Below are positions 1 through 5,647 of a DNA stretch of 14,418 nucleotides, piece after piece. A program made the position numbers and the translations under genes. The notes under the pieces were generated by a model, which was given only the letters and a program-made list of their open reading frames with translations, was not told the DNA's origin and searched no databases. This DNA is from an uncultured Roseburia sp. (GTDB taxonomy: Bacteria > Bacillota > Clostridia > Lachnospirales > Lachnospiraceae). The number at the start of each line of letters is the position of its first letter. The stretch's first letter is position 1. The stretch is taken from contig CAKQXQ010000049.1 in the NCBI GenBank assembly GCA_934292805.1, positions 1 through 14,418 of the forward strand, written 5' to 3'.

Positions 1-42
1 TAAAATCAAGGAAAATCAGTATTTTCAAGGAGTTTTTAAGGC

Positions 43-519
43 ATGATAAAAATATTATTTGTTTGCCACGGCAACATCTGCCGTTCCCCAATGGCAGAAT
101 TCGTCCTAAAAGACAAGGTATCAAAACGAGGACTTCAGTCCTGTTTTGAGATCGCCTCCGCAGCAACAAGCACAGAGGAAATCTGGAACGGAATAGGGAA
201 TCCGGTATATCCACCGGCAAAAGCTGAGCTTGCCAAGCACGGTTTAAGTTGCGATGGGAAGAGAGCAGTACAATTGAAGGCATCAGATTATGATTACTAT
301 GATTATCTTATCGGAATGGATACGAAGAATATTTCCAATATGGAGAGGATGACGGGACATAAAGCAGGAGAAAAAATCCATTTGCTATTATCCTTTAATA
401 ATGAATCCAGATCGGTGAGAGATCCGTGGTATTATAATTGTTATGATGAAACTTACCGCGATGTTGTTACAGGGTGTACAGCATTTTTAAAATATCTGGA
501 AAAAGAAGGAAAAATCTAA
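43..519 (+). CDS. Low-molecular-weight protein tyrosine phosphatase
   Basis: A cytoplasmic phosphatase of 158 aa that removes phosphate from protein tyrosines (in some bacteria also from arginines). The N-terminus carries the family P-loop C-X5-R, read as CHGNICRS, with nucleophile Cys8 and Arg14. The general-acid motif DPWYY lies at residues 127-131, near the C-terminus as expected. Length is normal for the family (about 150-160 aa). The ATG is preceded by AAGGAG at 27-32 with a 10-base gap. The next gene begins 60 bases downstream and shares the terminator at 850-893, so the two are probably co-transcribed. No tyrosine kinase gene is visible, so the substrate is unknown. The family assignment is secure; the partner is not. 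Confidence 0.95.
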   Translation: MIKILFVCHGNICRSPMAEFVLKDKVSKRGLQSCFEIASAATSTEEIWNGIGNPVYPPAKAELAKHGLSCDGKRAVQLKASDYDYYDYLIGMDTKNISNMERMTGHKAGEKIHLLLSFNNESRSVRDPWYYNCYDETYRDVVTGCTAFLKYLEKEGKI

Positions 520-579
520 AGCGGCAGACCAGAGAGAACTTTGCGTGAACAGGCGGCTAAAAGCAGAGAGAGGTGCGTT

Positions 580-837
580 ATGGAAACGAGAATTGCATTA
601 ATAGGGATCATCGTGGAAAATCCGGAGTCTATTGAAGCGTTAAATCATATTTTACATGAATATGGGAAATATATCATTGGGAGAATGGGGATTCCATATC
701 GGGAACGCAATATAAATATTATCAGCGTGGCGGTGGACGCTCCACAGGACATCATTAATGCGTTATCCGGTAAAATCGGCCGGCTGGATGGAATTGGAGC
801 AAAAACGGTTTATTCTAACGTTACAGGAAAACTATAA
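580..837 (+). CDS. TM1266-type putative iron-only hydrogenase system regulator
   Basis: An 85-aa protein resembling the TM1266 family, small ACT/NikR-C-like proteins often found with [FeFe]-hydrogenase maturation genes in Clostridia and Thermotoga. Recognisable parts are the opening beta strand RIALIGIIVENPESIEALN, the stretch YIIGRMGIPYRERNINIISV and the end GRLDGIGAKTVYSN. The frame is open from a TTG at 541, but I chose the ATG at 580 because GAGAGAGG lies about 7 bases before it and the upstream 13 codons look unlike the family. No hydrogenase or hydEFG gene lies in this window, so the regulatory role is carried over from family knowledge only. No DNA-binding domain is visible; it may act by binding a ligand or a partner. 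Confidence 0.82.
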   Translation: METRIALIGIIVENPESIEALNHILHEYGKYIIGRMGIPYRERNINIISVAVDAPQDIINALSGKIGRLDGIGAKTVYSNVTGKL

Positions 838-849
838 AAAGACTTATAA

Positions 850-893
850 AAAATGCAGGCTGCATCACGATGAGTAACGCAGCCTGCATTTTT
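850..893. terminator. Bidirectional intrinsic terminator
   Basis: A 14-bp perfect stem (850-863 with 879-892) with a 15-base loop, flanked by A's on the left and T's on the right. It can stop the phosphatase/TM1266 operon on + and pckA on -. Confidence 0.9.
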
Positions 894-899
894 ATTGAT

Positions 900-921
900 G
901 AACCAGGCAGATGCCTGGTTC
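900..921. terminator. Second hairpin, possible auxiliary terminator
   Basis: A 10-bp perfect stem (900-909 with 912-921) with a 2-base gap, so in RNA a few inner pairs must open. A short T-rich run follows on the + side (922-928). It lies between the stop of pckA and the main terminator, so it may protect the 3' end of pckA mRNA or add to termination. Confidence 0.5.
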
Positions 922-938
922 TTGTTTTAGTATCGGAA

Positions 939-2543
939 TTAAGCCTGAGGACCAGCAGAAACTAATGCTTTACCAGCTTCGTTTCCTTCGTATTTTGCGA
1001 AGTTCTTAACGAATCTTGCAGCTAAGTCTTTTGCTTTTACTTCCCACTCAGAAGCGTCAGCGTAAGTATCACGAGGATCAAGGATCGCTGGATCAACGCC
1101 TGGAAGCTCTGTAGGAACTTCAAAGTTGAAGTATGGGATTGTCTTTGTAGGAGCTGTCTTGATGTCTCCGTTTAAGATAGCATCGATGATACCACGAGTA
1201 TCTTTGATGGAGATACGTTTTCCAGTTCCATTCCATCCTGTATTTACGAGGTAAGCTTTTGCTCCGCTCTTTTCCATTTTCTTAACAAGTTCTTCTGCAT
1301 ATTTTGTTGGATGAAGCTCTAAGAAAGCCTGTCCGAAGCATGCAGAGAATGTAGGTGTTGGCTCTGTAATACCACGCTCTGTACCAGCAAGTTTTGCTGT
1401 GAATCCAGATAAGAAGTAGTACTGTGTCTGTTCTGGTGTAAGAACAGATACTGGAGGAAGTACGCCGAATGCATCTGCAGATAAGAAGATTACATTCTTA
1501 GCAGCTGGTGCAGAAGAGATTGGACGTACAATATTCTGAATATGGTTGATCGGGTAAGACACACGTGTGTTCTCTGTTACGCTCTTATCAGCGAAATCAA
1601 TCTTACCATTCTCATCTAATGTAACGTTCTCTAAGAGTGCGTCACGTTTGATTGCATTGTAGATATCTGGTTCGGAATCTTTATCAAGGTTGATAACTTT
1701 TGCGTAGCATCCACCTTCGAAGTTGAATACACCGTTGTCATCCCAGCCATGCTCGTCATCACCGATTAAGAGACGCTTTGGATCTGTGGAAAGTGTAGTT
1801 TTACCTGTTCCGGAAAGTCCGAAGAAGATAGCTGTGTTCTCTCCATTTAAGTCTGTGTTAGCAGAGCAGTGCATAGAAGCGATACCTTTTAATGGTAAGA
1901 AGTAGTTCATCATAGAGAACATACCTTTTTTCATTTCTCCGCCGTACCATGTGTTAACGATAACCTGCTCGCGGCTTGTGATGTTGAATAATACAGCTGT
2001 TTCGGAGTTTAATCCTAACTCTTTGTAGTTTTCAACTTTTGCTTTGGAAGCATTGTAAACAACGAAATCTGGCTCGAAGTTTTCTAATTCTTCTGCTGTT
2101 GGTTTGATGAACATATTTGTTACAAAGTGAGCCTGCCAAGCAACCTCAACGATGAAACGGATTGCCATACGTGTATCTTTGTTAGCACCACAGAAAGCAT
2201 CAACAACGAAAAGTCTCTTATTGGAAAGTTCTTTGATCGCTAAATCTTTTACAGATTTCCATGCTTCTTCTGTAGCTGGGTGGTTGTCGTTTTTGTATTC
2301 ATCAGAAGTCCACCATACAGTGTCTTTTGAATTCTCATCCATAACGATGAATTTGTCTTTTGGGGAACGTCCTGTATAGATACCAGTCATAACGTTAACT
2401 GCACCAAGTTCGCTGACCTGACCTTTTTCGTAACCTTCAAGTTCCGGTTTTGTTTCTTCTTCGAATAATAATTCATAAGAAGGATTGTAAACAACTTCTG
2501 TTGTTCCGGTAATGCCATACTTGCTTAAATCAATTTTTGCCAT
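939..2543 (-). CDS. pckA: Phosphoenolpyruvate carboxykinase (ATP)
   Basis: A cytoplasmic enzyme interconverting oxaloacetate + ATP with PEP + CO2 + ADP. It serves gluconeogenesis or, in CO2-fixing anaerobes, anaplerosis with ATP gain. Length (534 aa) fits the ATP-dependent class. Visible motifs in order: RSPKDK at 59-64 (substrate Arg59), YGGEMKKG at 200-207 (Lys205/206, metal and substrate site), His225 in MHCSAN, the P-loop GLSGTGKTT at 242-250, the metal-binding DDEHGWDD at 262-269, and Arg327 in NTRVSYP. All expected catalytic residues are present. The start has AAAGAGGT at 2552-2559 just upstream. Two candidate promoters lie in the 270-base upstream gap, and a large inverted repeat sits beyond them. 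It is probably a single-gene transcript ending at the 850-893 hairpin. Confidence 0.98.
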   Translation of the reverse strand: MAKIDLSKYGITGTTEVVYNPSYELLFEEETKPELEGYEKGQVSELGAVNVMTGIYTGRSPKDKFIVMDENSKDTVWWTSDEYKNDNHPATEEAWKSVKDLAIKELSNKRLFVVDAFCGANKDTRMAIRFIVEVAWQAHFVTNMFIKPTAEELENFEPDFVVYNASKAKVENYKELGLNSETAVLFNITSREQVIVNTWYGGEMKKGMFSMMNYFLPLKGIASMHCSANTDLNGENTAIFFGLSGTGKTTLSTDPKRLLIGDDEHGWDDNGVFNFEGGCYAKVINLDKDSEPDIYNAIKRDALLENVTLDENGKIDFADKSVTENTRVSYPINHIQNIVRPISSAPAAKNVIFLSADAFGVLPPVSVLTPEQTQYYFLSGFTAKLAGTERGITEPTPTFSACFGQAFLELHPTKYAEELVKKMEKSGAKAYLVNTGWNGTGKRISIKDTRGIIDAILNGDIKTAPTKTIPYFNFEVPTELPGVDPAILDPRDTYADASEWEVKAKDLAARFVKNFAKYEGNEAGKALVSAGPQA

Positions 2544-2643
2544 TTTTAATTACCTCTTTCCTTTCGCTGTGTGTAATATGGTATCAATCTGTAAAACAGA
2601 CCGTACATATCTTTTCTTGGAAGCAGGCATGATATAAAGAACC

Positions 2644-2672
2644 ATATAAATGGAGCCATAACATATTGCCAA
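2644..2672 (-). promoter_or_regulatory. Candidate pckA promoter, proximal
   Basis: Read on -, TTGGCA (2667-2672), 17-base spacer, TTATAT (2644-2649). It leaves a leader of roughly 95 bases before pckA. Confidence 0.5.
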
Positions 2673-2686
2673 CTTTCCCTACCATA

Positions 2687-2714
2687 ATTATACATATCTC
2701 GTTTATAAAATCAA
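2687..2714 (-). promoter_or_regulatory. Candidate pckA promoter, distal
   Basis: Read on -, TTGATT (2709-2714), 16-base spacer, TATAAT (2687-2692), a perfect -10. Its -35 box touches the T-run that follows the inverted repeat at 2721-2790. It would give a leader of about 135 bases. Confidence 0.6.
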
Positions 2715-2790
2715 TAAAAAAATCGTTAAATTTTTGGCAATTCCAATGTATACAATAACTTTGGAAAAATAAGCCAAAAATTTAACGATT
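2714..2790 (-). terminator. 18-bp perfect inverted repeat with T-run between the 64-aa gene and pckA
   Basis: Arms 2721-2738 and 2773-2790 are perfect 18-bp complements. Inside the 34-base loop a second pair, TTCCAA (2741-2746) and TTGGAA (2761-2766), can extend the hairpin. On - a run of seven T's follows directly (2714-2720), so it has the layout of an intrinsic terminator for the 64-aa gene, though the stem is AT-rich and long. It could also be an operator for a dimeric regulator of pckA. Confidence 0.65.
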
Positions 2791-2813
2791 CAGACCGGTT
2801 ATACAGTGCAAAA

Positions 2814-3008
2814 TTAGTCGAGACTGTCGATTTCGGCACGGATGCGTGCGATTACTTCCTCACGTTCATCATCAGGAAGACGTGCGATATCTTTCTGATA
2901 AAAATCACCATATAAAAAGGAAGTTGGATTAACGGCATCATAGATAGCCCAGCCGATATCGCGTAAGATACGTTTGCATGTTTTATGGAATCTCTCTTTA
3001 AAATTCAT
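2814..3008 (-). CDS. Small orphan protein, 64 aa, function unknown
   Basis: I do not recognise this protein. It is basic at the N-terminus (MNFKERFHKTCKRILRDIG), has a short hydrophobic/aromatic centre (WAIYDAVNPTSFLYGDFY), and ends in an acidic helix-prone segment with DDEREEVIARIRAEIDSL. There is no clear membrane segment or signal peptide. It is likely a real gene: the ATG has a consensus GGAGGT about 7 bases upstream, and its own promoter-like and terminator-like signals flank it. It lies upstream of pckA on the same strand but is probably a separate transcript because of the hairpin at 2721-2790. Confidence 0.75.
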   Translation of the reverse strand: MNFKERFHKTCKRILRDIGWAIYDAVNPTSFLYGDFYQKDIARLPDDEREEVIARIRAEIDSLD

Positions 3009-3038
3009 AGTCTATACCTCCATAAGGATAAATTTTGA

Positions 3039-3054
3039 TCTTTTTATAAAAAGA
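3039..3054. promoter_or_regulatory. AT-rich palindrome in the leader of the 64-aa gene
   Basis: A 7-bp perfect inverted repeat with a 2-base centre (TCTTTTT-AT-AAAAAGA), about 30 bases upstream of the 64-aa gene's start. It could be an operator, an RNA hairpin, or chance in AT-rich DNA. Confidence 0.3.
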
Positions 3055-3077
3055 CCTTGGTTAACGTAAACTATATT

Positions 3078-3106
3078 TGTAATACTACAATTATAATCTA
3101 GTCCAA
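3078..3106 (-). promoter_or_regulatory. Candidate promoter of the 64-aa gene
   Basis: Read on -, TTGGAC (3101-3106), 17-base spacer, ATTACA (3078-3083). The -35 is good and the -10 weak. Confidence 0.3.
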
Positions 3107-3126
3107 AATGAAGAGAAAATCAAGTC

Positions 3127-3162
3127 CTAAGTTCTTAGTTTGTAAGAATTGCACTATATAAT
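3127..3162 (+). promoter_or_regulatory. Candidate promoter/operator of the XRE regulator gene
   Basis: A perfect -10 (TATAAT, 3157-3162) without a clear -35. Just upstream are two overlapping inverted repeats sharing one arm: CTAAG/CTTAG (3127-3138) and TTCTTA/TAAGAA (3132-3148). This arrangement would suit autoregulation by the downstream repressor, which is inference. Confidence 0.35.
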
Positions 3163-3274
3163 TATTACAGATGGCGAGAATACAAAAATAAATTGTAAAT
3201 ATTTACCATTTCCAATTGTTAATAATTGTATATATTTGCGTAAAATGTTCCTATAAAAAGAGGAGTGTTTTTAC

Positions 3275-3610
3275 ATGAGAGGAAGATTGAAAGAATTGCG
3301 TGAGAGTAGGCATATGACACAGACAGGTATGGGAATGAGACTTGGTGTAACACAGCAGAATATCAGCCGCTACGAGCAGGATATTTATTCCATGCCGGTA
3401 GAAATGGTGATAAAAACAGCAGATCTTTTCAATGTGACAACCGATTATCTGCTGGGACGTACGGAGATCAAACGAAATCTTGAGGAGCAGATAAAGGTAA
3501 ATAAAGAAATCGACGAATACTATGATCTGGTAGAAGTATACCGTGATCTTAATAAAAGAGATCAGGAGATCATCTGGGCTACGATCGACAAAATGAGCAG
3601 AACGAAATAG
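3275..3610 (+). CDS. XRE-family helix-turn-helix regulator, 111 aa
   Basis: A small DNA-binding protein, probably a dimeric repressor. Residues 4-62 form a Cro/cI-type HTH (LKELRESRHMTQTGMGMRLG, with the recognition helix around TQQNISRYE, residues 26-34), ending with the family-typical FNVTTDYLLGRTE. The remaining ~45 residues are charged and helix-prone and probably mediate dimerisation; no ligand or peptidase domain is present. The ATG follows AGGAG (3261-3265) at 9 bases. The gene stands between divergent and downstream neighbours. The palindromes at 3127-3148 are plausible self-binding sites. Its targets cannot be read from the sequence; the 64-aa gene and corA are the nearest candidates. 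Confidence 0.9.
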   Translation: MRGRLKELRESRHMTQTGMGMRLGVTQQNISRYEQDIYSMPVEMVIKTADLFNVTTDYLLGRTEIKRNLEEQIKVNKEIDEYYDLVEVYRDLNKRDQEIIWATIDKMSRTK

Positions 3611-3645
3611 AGCGGACACAGAATAAAATAGGATGGAAGTGTTTA

Positions 3646-3674
3646 TTGAAAAACAAAATAGAAAATACTATAAT
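3646..3674 (+). promoter_or_regulatory. Sigma-A-type promoter of the corA operon
   Basis: TTGAAA (3646-3651), exactly 17 bases, TATAAT (3669-3674). It gives a leader of about 107 bases before the CorA start. I found no M-box-like sequence in the leader. Confidence 0.75.
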
Positions 3675-3750
3675 TACAGCGGATCAATGATTCCATTTCC
3701 AAGTCTGGTTACAGCTTCTATGTGTGTGAAAAGTACCGGAAAGTGAGTGG

Positions 3751-3771
3751 AAAATATGGCATCGATATTTT
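3751..3771 (+). promoter_or_regulatory. Hairpin directly in front of the corA ribosome binding site
   Basis: AAAATAT (3751-3757) and ATATTTT (3765-3771) form a 7-bp AT-rich stem that ends one base before the GAGG of the ribosome binding site (3772-3775). The stem is weak, so any regulatory role is speculative. Confidence 0.3.
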
Positions 3772-3788
3772 GAGGTTGGGAAGACAGA

Positions 3789-4718
3789 ATGGAAAAATAT
3801 ATTTATGATGCAAAAAAGGGAAGGATTTTCTTTCAAAAGGAAAAAAGTGATCTTGCAGATGAAGAAGAGAATAGCATATATCTCATGAGTTTTGATGAGT
3901 TTGCAGGGCATCCGCGGAAACTGCCACGGAAAAATGCGTTTATCCACAGTATGACACCGATCCAATATTGCAAAATCGAGAAATATAAAGAATGTATTCA
4001 GGGAACCATGCGTGTCCCAAAAGGAAATAAAGGACAGCTTACGATCCATAATTTCGGTTTTTATCTTTCAGGATCAGAACTGTATTTTGTTGAGGAAAGC
4101 CATTTTCTGATGGAGCATTTCAATAAAATGCTGGAAGGTGATTATAATAATTATAGTCTGAGGCAGATTCTTCTTGCGTTGCTGGAACAGCTTCTGACAG
4201 AAGATGTACTTTATCTTCAGAAGCAGGAGGAGCATCTGGCGGAACTGGAGGAAGAACTTTTAAAGAGGGTTCCGGATTATTTTTATGAGATGATCATGAA
4301 GTATCGGAAAAGATTAAATATTTTTCATTCCTATTATGAACAGCTGATCAATATGTGCGATGTCATGCAGACTTCTGTGAATATACAGCTTGTGGAAGAG
4401 GAAAAGGCAGAATGGCAGTTGTTTTCCAATCGTGCAGAGAGACTGCATGATCACGTGGAGATGTTGAGGGAATATCTCGTACAGATCAGGGAATTATATC
4501 AGTCACTGATCGCAGTAAAACAGAATCAGGTAATGAGCATTCTGACGGTTGTGACAACGATTTTCCTTCCATTAACACTGATTGTTGGATGGTATGGGAT
4601 GAATTTTCCGAATATGCCTGAATTTGGCTGGAAATATGCGTATCTGACAGTTATAATAGTCAGTATAACAGTAGTTGTAATAGAAGTGATCTATTTTAAA
4701 AAGAAGAAGATGCTATAA
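3789..4718 (+). CDS. corA: CorA-family magnesium/divalent cation transporter
   Basis: A 309-aa inner-membrane channel for Mg2+ (in some members Co2+, Ni2+ or Zn2+), normally a homopentamer. The C-terminus carries the signature YGMNF with GMN at residues 270-272, directly after the first membrane helix (about 248-268). The loop PNMPEF follows, then a second helix (about 281-303) and the basic tail KKKKML. The long soluble part has the expected helical stalk, with heptad-like LQKQEEHLAELEEELLKRV around residues 140-160. Length is normal (about 300-320 aa). GAGGTTGGGA lies upstream of the ATG. It heads a likely operon with two small unknown genes; the next start is 17 bases after its stop. The GMN motif supports Mg2+ transport, but substrate is not proven. 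Confidence 0.93.
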   Translation: MEKYIYDAKKGRIFFQKEKSDLADEEENSIYLMSFDEFAGHPRKLPRKNAFIHSMTPIQYCKIEKYKECIQGTMRVPKGNKGQLTIHNFGFYLSGSELYFVEESHFLMEHFNKMLEGDYNNYSLRQILLALLEQLLTEDVLYLQKQEEHLAELEEELLKRVPDYFYEMIMKYRKRLNIFHSYYEQLINMCDVMQTSVNIQLVEEEKAEWQLFSNRAERLHDHVEMLREYLVQIRELYQSLIAVKQNQVMSILTVVTTIFLPLTLIVGWYGMNFPNMPEFGWKYAYLTVIIVSITVVVIEVIYFKKKKML

Positions 4719-4735
4719 GAGAGGAACCAAAGAAT

Positions 4736-4975
4736 ATGATGAATCCGGCAACGATTATGAAAATTATGAATGCAAAAAATAAATTTACTTCAAATCATCC
4801 GAAATTTGTTGCATTTTTGAATGCAGTTTTTTCCAGAGAGATGGAAGAAGGCACGATTATTGAGATTACTCTGACAAGACCGGGAGAGGAACCGATGACT
4901 ACCAATATGAAGATTGCACAGTCTGACCTGGATCTGATGAACGAATTGAAAGAGATTATGCGGAATCAGTCATAA
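4736..4975 (+). CDS. Conserved-looking small protein, 79 aa, function unknown
   Basis: I do not recognise a named family. The protein is mixed alpha/beta: an N-terminal helix (TIMKIMNAKNKFTSNHPKFV), a beta strand pair around GTIIEITLTRPGEEPMTTNM, and a C-terminal helix (SDLDLMNELKEIM). It has no signal peptide or membrane helix, so it is likely cytoplasmic. GAGAGGA (4719-4725) precedes two adjacent ATG codons (4736 and 4739), and either could be used. It follows corA by 17 bases and is very probably co-transcribed with it. A link to Mg2+ transport is suggested only by position. Confidence 0.8.
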   Translation: MMNPATIMKIMNAKNKFTSNHPKFVAFLNAVFSREMEEGTIIEITLTRPGEEPMTTNMKIAQSDLDLMNELKEIMRNQS

Positions 4976-5050
4976 CCTGTAAAATCTCATGCACCGATTT
5001 GCCACAGCCGCATATTTTATAGTGATGTGACAGAGAATAAGGAGTATCGC

Positions 5051-5443
5051 ATGGATGATAACAGGGAGCAGATTTGGAAGATGCAGCAGTATGATGTTCC
5101 CCGGATGCCTTTCTATATGAGTTATCCGATGCAGAATCTGTATCTGACAGAAATGGAATACGAGAAGGATATGGAACGCATGAAGGAACTATATCCGAAA
5201 GAAGTGACGGGTATTCTGGAGGCAGTGGAAGAGGAATGCGATAAGATGGAATATGAAGGCAGTCTGATGTTTGACGAATATCCGGATCGCTTTATGACAG
5301 AACGTATCGTGGAACATATTTATGAAGAGATAGCATCCGAAGAGAAGGATAAAGTGCTGATCTGTAATCTGATCGGTGTGATCCTAAGCAATGAGATGTA
5401 TCGGAGAAGATGCAGACACCGTCGATGCAGAAGATGGTGGTAA
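5051..5443 (+). CDS. Unknown protein, 130 aa, with Arg/Cys-rich C-terminal tail
   Basis: I do not recognise this protein. The N-terminal part is rich in Met, Tyr and Gln (around QQYDVPRMPFYMSYPMQNLY). The middle is acidic and helical (EMEYEKDMERMKELYPKEV and a second helix EAVEEECDKMEYE), and the end is strikingly basic: RRRCRHRRCRRWW. The open frame extends to a GTG at 5027, but the ATG at 5051 has AAGGAG about 6 bases upstream and is preferred. It is the last gene before the 5483-5517 terminator, and lies 75 bases after the 79-aa gene, so it is probably part of the corA operon. The basic tail could bind RNA, DNA or acidic membrane lipids, which is inference only. Confidence 0.78.
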   Translation: MDDNREQIWKMQQYDVPRMPFYMSYPMQNLYLTEMEYEKDMERMKELYPKEVTGILEAVEEECDKMEYEGSLMFDEYPDRFMTERIVEHIYEEIASEEKDKVLICNLIGVILSNEMYRRRCRHRRCRRWW

Positions 5444-5482
5444 TAAAAAGAAAAGATTGCGGAAAATGCAAAAAATGCATAC

Positions 5483-5522
5483 AATATAGCTATCGCGATT
5501 TAAGCGATAGCTATATTTTTCT
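5483..5522 (+). terminator. Intrinsic terminator of the corA operon
   Basis: A 14-bp perfect stem (5483-5496 with 5504-5517), 7-base loop, then a T-rich tail interrupted by one C. Confidence 0.9.
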
Positions 5523-5572
5523 TTTTAGAGGATCCGGGTTATGAAACAGACCTTTTGATACCTGAATCTTTA

Positions 5573-5602
5573 TTGGAATTATATTTTGTGAAAAAATACA
5601 AT
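5573..5602 (+). promoter_or_regulatory. Candidate promoter of the 838-aa gene
   Basis: TTGGAA (5573-5578), 18-base spacer, TACAAT (5597-5602). It lies downstream of the longest possible start (TTG 5555), which supports the GTG start at 5648. Confidence 0.5.
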
Positions 5603-5647
5603 CTCTGGGCAAGCGTAATATATGGAAGAGATATTTGGAGGATAAAA

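Noticed and set aside
3682..3788. Possible M-box Mg2+ riboswitch before corA
   Set aside because: The leader is too short and I see none of the conserved M-box sequence blocks.
3674..3811. Open stretch of about 45 codons on + between the XRE and corA genes
   Set aside because: The translation looks protein-like (ending GKYGIDILRLGRQNGKIYL) but there is no start codon or ribosome binding site, and it overlaps the corA promoter and start. A gene remnant is possible but unsupported.
5555..5647. Extended N-terminus of the 838-aa protein from TTG 5555
   Set aside because: No ribosome binding site, and it begins upstream of the best promoter. The GTG at 5648 has GGAGG and gives a proper membrane anchor.
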